Shown here: positions 24,201 through 26,970 of the stretch, one piece after another
Layout of the letters: each line of letters begins with the position of its first letter
Position numbering within the stretch: position 1 is the stretch's first letter
Source of the DNA: Chrysochromulina tobinii
Lineage: Eukaryota > Haptophyta > Prymnesiales > Chrysochromulinaceae
Assembly: GCA_001275005.1 (NCBI GenBank)
Contig: JWZX01002392.1
Span: 1 to 26,970, forward strand
DNA length: 26,970 nt
Direction: 5' to 3'
Notes under the pieces: generated by a model
Database searches by the model: none
Told to the model about the DNA's origin: nothing
Seen by the model: the letters and a program-made list of their open reading frames with translations, nothing else
Program-made: the position numbers and the translations under genes

Positions 24201-24546
24201 AGGCAGGCTCGATCTGGCCGGCGCGCGTGCACGCGGTCATCGCTGCCGTGAACGTGTAGACGTTGGGCGCGACGCCGCCGCCGTCTGCGCTGCCCATGCC
24301 ATGCAGCAGATCGAGCGCTTGCTTCCACGCCTCCACGCGGCCGCACGCATCGATGGCAATCGTGTATTCGGTGGCGCTCCGCAGCGGCTGCAGCTTCCCG
24401 AGCGCGGCGAGCGCCTTGGCCTGGTCGCGGACCGACCGGAGCTCAACGAGCTGCTTCGCCCGACGCGCGACCTCCTTCCGGCTAGCCGCCGCCACGGCTG
24501 GAGCCGTGCTCAGCAGCCGACGCCCATGAAGAAGCACCGCCCTCAT
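21280..24546 (-). CDS. PPR-SMR protein, probably organellar (eight exons, 737 aa)
   Basis: Exons: 24546-23570, 23405-23253, 23153-22874, 22779-22636, 22473-22315, 22179-22051, 21869-21717 and 21498-21280; the total of 2214 nt stays in frame. The N-terminus MRAVLLHGRRLLSTAPAVAA looks like a mitochondrial presequence (an upstream ATG at 24585 would add 13 residues). PPR motifs follow: TEYTIAIDACGRVEAWKQAL, NVYTFTAAMTACTRAGQIEP, NVFTYTILFTGM, LQYCFSAAITAAHKSGQVEE and LFGAALQACASGG. Exons 5-7 encode an SMR domain (LDLHNFSSAAAEVAV-RWWVEEALP, TGYGKS, LLELGVPIS). The C-terminal exon is a Glu/Ala helix. PPR-SMR proteins bind organelle RNA and act in its expression, and SMR can be a nuclease; the TGYGKS loop matches the usual TGxGxxS. 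A Gly-rich stretch in exon 1 is low complexity. Confidence 0.85.
21499..21716 (-). repeat. Intron 7: fourteen perfect-register 10-bp repeats
   Basis: From 21576 to 21715 the + strand reads GGCAATCCGA or close variants every 10 bp, fourteen times. The array ends one base from the donor (CTGCCAG|GTGAGATTGC). The acceptor TCTTGCCAG|ATGCGAT resembles the donor region TCTGCCAGGTGAGAT. An earlier candidate acceptor (CACGCAG near 21570) would lead into an Arg-rich frame and is less likely. Confidence 0.85.
21870..22050 (-). repeat. Intron 6: 12-bp minisatellite GGAGGTCATCAG
   Basis: About thirteen copies (21889-22047) of a 12-bp unit. On the coding strand the unit is CTGATGACCTCC. Because 12 is a multiple of three, the + strand is open (REVI repeated), but this is not a gene. 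The acceptor is GCCTTCATCAG|GGC, the donor GGGCAG|GTGCG. Confidence 0.9.
22180..22314 (-). repeat. Intron 5: contains a third copy of the exon5-exon6 junction
   Basis: A stretch matching the end of exon 5 (starting AACTTCTCATCGGCGG and ending GTGGCGGTGCGC, 36 identical bases) recurs inside the intron. There it runs on into GTATGCGTTGAAGAGGCGTT, a copy of the start of exon 6. Three tandem copies of the same coding segment therefore exist. Splicing uses the left half of the first and the right half of the last. Between them are TGATTGCGTA units. Confidence 0.9.
22474..22635 (-). repeat. Intron 4: degenerate 10-bp repeats
   Basis: Between donor GACGCG|GTGCGG and acceptor CCCTCATCAG|GTACG, the coding strand is made of GGGTTGCCAC, GAGTGCCAC and AGCGCCTCCC units. 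Junction duplication is only weakly visible (GTGCGGCGCTGCTGG against GTACGAGGGCAGCGG). Confidence 0.8.
22780..22873 (-). repeat. Intron 3: four 12-bp CTGATGACCTCC repeats
   Basis: The 94-nt intron (GTGCGCC...TTTGGCGCAG) holds four exact or near-exact 12-bp units of the intron 6 type. Confidence 0.85.
23154..23252 (-). repeat. Intron 2: 10-bp repeats and duplicated CTCATCAGGGAG
   Basis: CTCATCAGGGAG occurs inside the intron (about 23224-23235) and at the acceptor/exon 3 border (about 23149-23160), giving two possible 3' splice sites. The inner one leads to a stop within six codons. Units of CTAATTGCCT and CTGATGACCT lie between. Confidence 0.85.
23406..23569 (-). repeat. Intron 1: holds a complete copy of the exon1-exon2 junction
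   Basis: The intron contains CGTGCTCTACCGGTACGAG running into TTGCTGCTTCGCGTGTT, the exact spliced sequence of exon 1 end plus exon 2 start, although in the gene the two are 164 bp apart. Short CACTGATTGC units precede it. The acceptor is CCCTTCAG|GTACG. Confidence 0.9.
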
Positions 24547-25019
24547 CGCGTCCAAACACATCAACACCGTGAACACGTCTTTCATTCTAATACACACCAC
24601 ACGTAAAACTCTCAAATACGTTCACAGTGAGGGTCCCTGACTTAACAGGTGAAGGCACGCAGCCGGCCGAGGCGGCCCAGGAGGATGCGCTCGCAGAAAC
24701 GCGAGCTCAATGAGGAGAATCGACGGCAGCACAACGACGTCCAGCATCGCTCACCGGTTCGAGGGACCCTGATCCGATCTCCCTCAAGAGATATCTGATC
24801 TTTCTCGAGAGGTATCTGACATTTTCGTCAATCGTCGAGGCGTGGGTGGAATCTGGAATGCCGAGCGAGTCCGAGTGTCCACTGTATTATTATCTGGCGG
24901 GTTAGTGGCCGGGCCGGCGGGCGTGCTGGCTGCTGCATTTGAGACCTTTACGCGTAATATAGTACGTCGCATAGCGTAGTACTTTAAGTAGTATTAGTAG
25001 CAACAGTGTCATTTCAGAG
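24547..25019. other. Divergent intergenic region
   Basis: It separates the PPR-SMR gene (-) from the receptor-like kinase (+) and should carry both promoters. GAGATATCTGATCTTTC and GAGGTATCTGACATTTT (about 24788-24825) form a short imperfect direct repeat. ATATAGTACGTCGC and repeated TAGTA elements occur near 24956-25000. No gene was seen. Confidence 0.45.
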
Positions 25020-26970
25020 ATGGAATACAGTACGCGGTGGTTGCGACGTAGTGGGCGAGGGCGAGTGCGATGGAGACGGTGGTGGAGGCGGACCTCAGAG
25101 TGCTGTCATCGAAGCTCGCAGGCAGCTCGAACGCCGCCACCGTCACCACCCCCTCCATTGCCCCCACCTCCGTCGCCACCCCCGCCCTCCCCCCCCACCG
25201 CCCTCGCCCCCACCCGCCCCTCCGACCGTGATCCTGACGCCCAACATGATCGTGCACAGCTCCATGGCCACCATCACGGTGAGCGGGATCACAAGCAATG
25301 GCCACCACCTCATCTTCCTACCTTCTGGCTCCCGGACCTGCGCAGGCGCAGCCTTCGCACGTGCCGCGCAGCTGGGCGGCACGATCAGCAACGGCGCCAT
25401 CTCGGTCGAGCTTTCCACCATCGGTCTCTATAAGACCTGCCTCTCAACGCTAGCCACCCCGTCGCTGATGATCAGTTTGATTACCTGTCGGCCACGCAGC
25501 TGTTCGTCATCAACGGATCTCCGCCGCCGCCATCGCCCCCGCCGCCCTCACCCTCGCCGCCGCCGCCGTCGTCCTCACCACCGCCTCCGCCATCGCCGCC
25601 GCCGCCCTCACCGCCTCCGCCCTCGCCCTCACCACCGCTTCCACCATCACTGCCGCCGCCCTCACCGCCTCCACCATCGCCCTCCCCACCGCCGCCCTCG
25701 CCGCCTCCGCCATCGCCCTCCCCACCACCGCCCTCGCCGCCGCCATCTCTGCCACCCTCGCCGCCAGCGATGAGCGTCGTCGACTTTGCTCTCCGACTCG
25801 CCGGCGACGTCTCCTCCTTCACCCCGAGCGTGCGGACCGAGATGAAGAGCGCGATCGCAGCCTGGGCAGGCGTCGACCCATCAGCCGTGATGGTGACGGT
25901 CACGCCGGGCAGCGTCATCGTCGGCGTGCGCATCCTCACGCCCCCGGCGATGGCGACCTCGGTGCAGTCGGCGATGGCCAGCGCGACTAGCAGCCCAAGC
26001 AGCGCGACCTCAATGCTCGCGAGCGTCACCGGCATCTCGATCGCCGTGCTCGCGGTCGTGACGCCGCCCATCATCGCGAACGTCGCACCTCCGCCACCGC
26101 CTTCCTCGCCCTTGACCTCGCCGCCCCCGCAAAGGCCGCCGGGCGCGCTAAATAGCGCCGGTGGCGGCGCCATCACCATCCTCGGAATCGCCGTGCCCGC
26201 AACGATTATTGTGCTGTGCTGCCTGGCGATGGTTGGCTGGTGGATGAGGCGCCGACAAGTCCAGCTGCGGCGGCACAAAGATGTTAACCATTGGGTCCGC
26301 AATGTGTCCGTGAGCACGGTCACCGCAGATGACCATCATCAGCAAGAGCCACCCGAGGGCGGAGGCGCGGCCTCCATTCCCAGCGGCGGCGGCAGCGGCA
26401 GCGGTGGAGGTACATGTAGCAGTGGTGGCGTTGGCATCGAGATGAGCGGTCGCTTCGATCGTTCTTCCAGTGCCAAGGAACGCATGACCCGGGCGCAGGA
26501 GCTCCTCAAGGCGTGGGAGCTCGACGCGAGCGAGATCAAGATCCTCGAGAAGCTCGGCGAGGGCGGGCAGGGGGTCGTGGTGCGCGGCTGGTGGCATGGG
26601 ATGGAGGTCGCCATCAAGCAGCCGCGGCCGCTCAAGGGGAGCCGTGGCAAGCCAATTTCACCGGATGCCTTCGGCCCAACGTCCCCGCACGATTCGTTCA
26701 ACCAGGCACTCCGGCGAGAGGTGCGCGCGCTGTCCCGCGTGCGCCATCCGAATGTCATCAAGCTGCACGGCGCATGCTTCGAGCCGGCGCCGATGGTCCT
26801 GATGAGCTACGCACCGAGCGGCACGCTGCAGGACGCGCTCGACAACCGCCAGTTCCAGACGCCCTTGGCCATGGTGCGGCTGCTCGCGGGCATCGCGCGC
26901 GGCATGGAGGCGGTGCACGCGCACAAGATCATCCACCTCGACCTGAAGCCGGAGAATGTGCTCATCGGGC
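25020..26970 (+). CDS. Pro-rich transmembrane receptor-like protein kinase, 3' cut by window edge; frame broken twice
   Basis: A Pro/Ser linker opens the frame (start uncertain; ATG 25020 is the first candidate and lacks a signal peptide). An extracellular domain follows (TVILTPNMIVHSS..., CAGAAFARAAQLGGTISNGA, LYKTCLST, then DDQFDYLSATQLFVIN), a second Pro tract (25515-25765) and a SEA-like domain (MSVVDFALRLAGDVSSFTPS to about 26080). One transmembrane helix is ITILGIAVPATIIVLCCLAM. A Gly/Ser juxtamembrane region leads into a kinase domain with LGEGGQGVVVRG (P-loop), VAIKQ (catalytic Lys) and IIHLDLKPENVLIG (HLD in place of HRD). It looks like the tyrosine-kinase-like group, for sensing at the cell surface. 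The first domain is in frame +1 relative to the rest, with switches at a C8 run (25189-25196) and near 25445. The two shifts cancel. Confidence 0.72.
25515..25765 (+). repeat. CCG/CCT/TCG codon repeats encoding a Pro/Ser linker
   Basis: Repeated SPPPPSPPPP-type coding over about 80 codons. The minus strand is also open here (Gly/Glu-rich), which is only a composition effect. Confidence 0.9.

Noticed and set aside
25481-26323. Minus-strand ORF with Gly/Glu repeats
   Set aside because: Antisense of the Pro-rich linker, SEA-like and transmembrane regions of the + strand kinase gene, which continues into a clear kinase domain.

Overview
The window looks like nuclear DNA of a GC-rich unicellular alga. 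I favour a haptophyte or a similar secondary-plastid protist. The reasons are spliceosomal introns in most large genes, Pro/Ser-rich wall-type linkers, secreted proteins with GTDC-type cysteine repeats, LVIVD repeats, a PPR-SMR protein, a TMEM144-type transporter, and a methyltransferase family typical of plants and algae. Species cannot be fixed from sequence alone. No rRNA, tRNA or CRISPR array was seen.

Layout, left to right. (1) 1-3551 (-): a secreted Cys-rich/ShK-like/LVIVD-repeat protein whose repeat region is a tandem array of 138-nt exons, one repeat per exon, cut at the left edge. (2) 3686-4072 (+): a small unknown protein, divergent from it. (3) 4905-7169 (-): a Skp1-like/SAP/F-box-like/LRR protein, followed by two decayed copies of its own 3' end. 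(4) 7673-9864 (-): a methyltransferase fused to a 2OG-Fe(II) oxygenase, then 9982-10908 (-), a second methyltransferase. (5) 11147-11851 (+): an HRDC-domain protein, convergent with a TMEM144-like transporter (11924-13234, -). (6) 13488-15584: a 2.1-kb DNA-transposon-like element with perfect 53-bp terminal inverted repeats starting CACTG, GTTATGAAG-type subterminal repeats, and one unidentified ORF. (7) 15716-18239 (+): a three-exon sulfotransferase starting 132 bp beyond the element, convergent with an NF-YB-like histone-fold gene (18442-18906, -). (8) 19642-21111 (-): a five-exon TylF/macrocin-type O-methyltransferase, and 21280-24546 (-): an eight-exon PPR-SMR protein. (9) 25020-26970 (+): a Pro-rich transmembrane receptor-like kinase, cut at the right edge.

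The most striking feature is the introns of genes 4, 7 and 8. I could resolve 14 of them to the base with consistent phase. Many are bounded by direct repeats that span the exon-exon junction. The intron begins with a copy of the start of the next exon, or ends with a copy of the end of the previous exon, and in two cases it carries a third copy of the uninterrupted junction. The space between the copies is filled by 10-, 12- or ~36-bp minisatellites whose units, on the coding strand, contain CTGAY (branch-point-like) and CCTCC (pyrimidine tract). Six of these introns end in the same CTCATCAG or TTCATCAG acceptor. This looks like a family of introns born by local tandem duplication of coding sequence and then grown by minisatellite expansion. 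The exon-intron array of the LVIVD gene is a second, different kind of tandem gene-structure growth.
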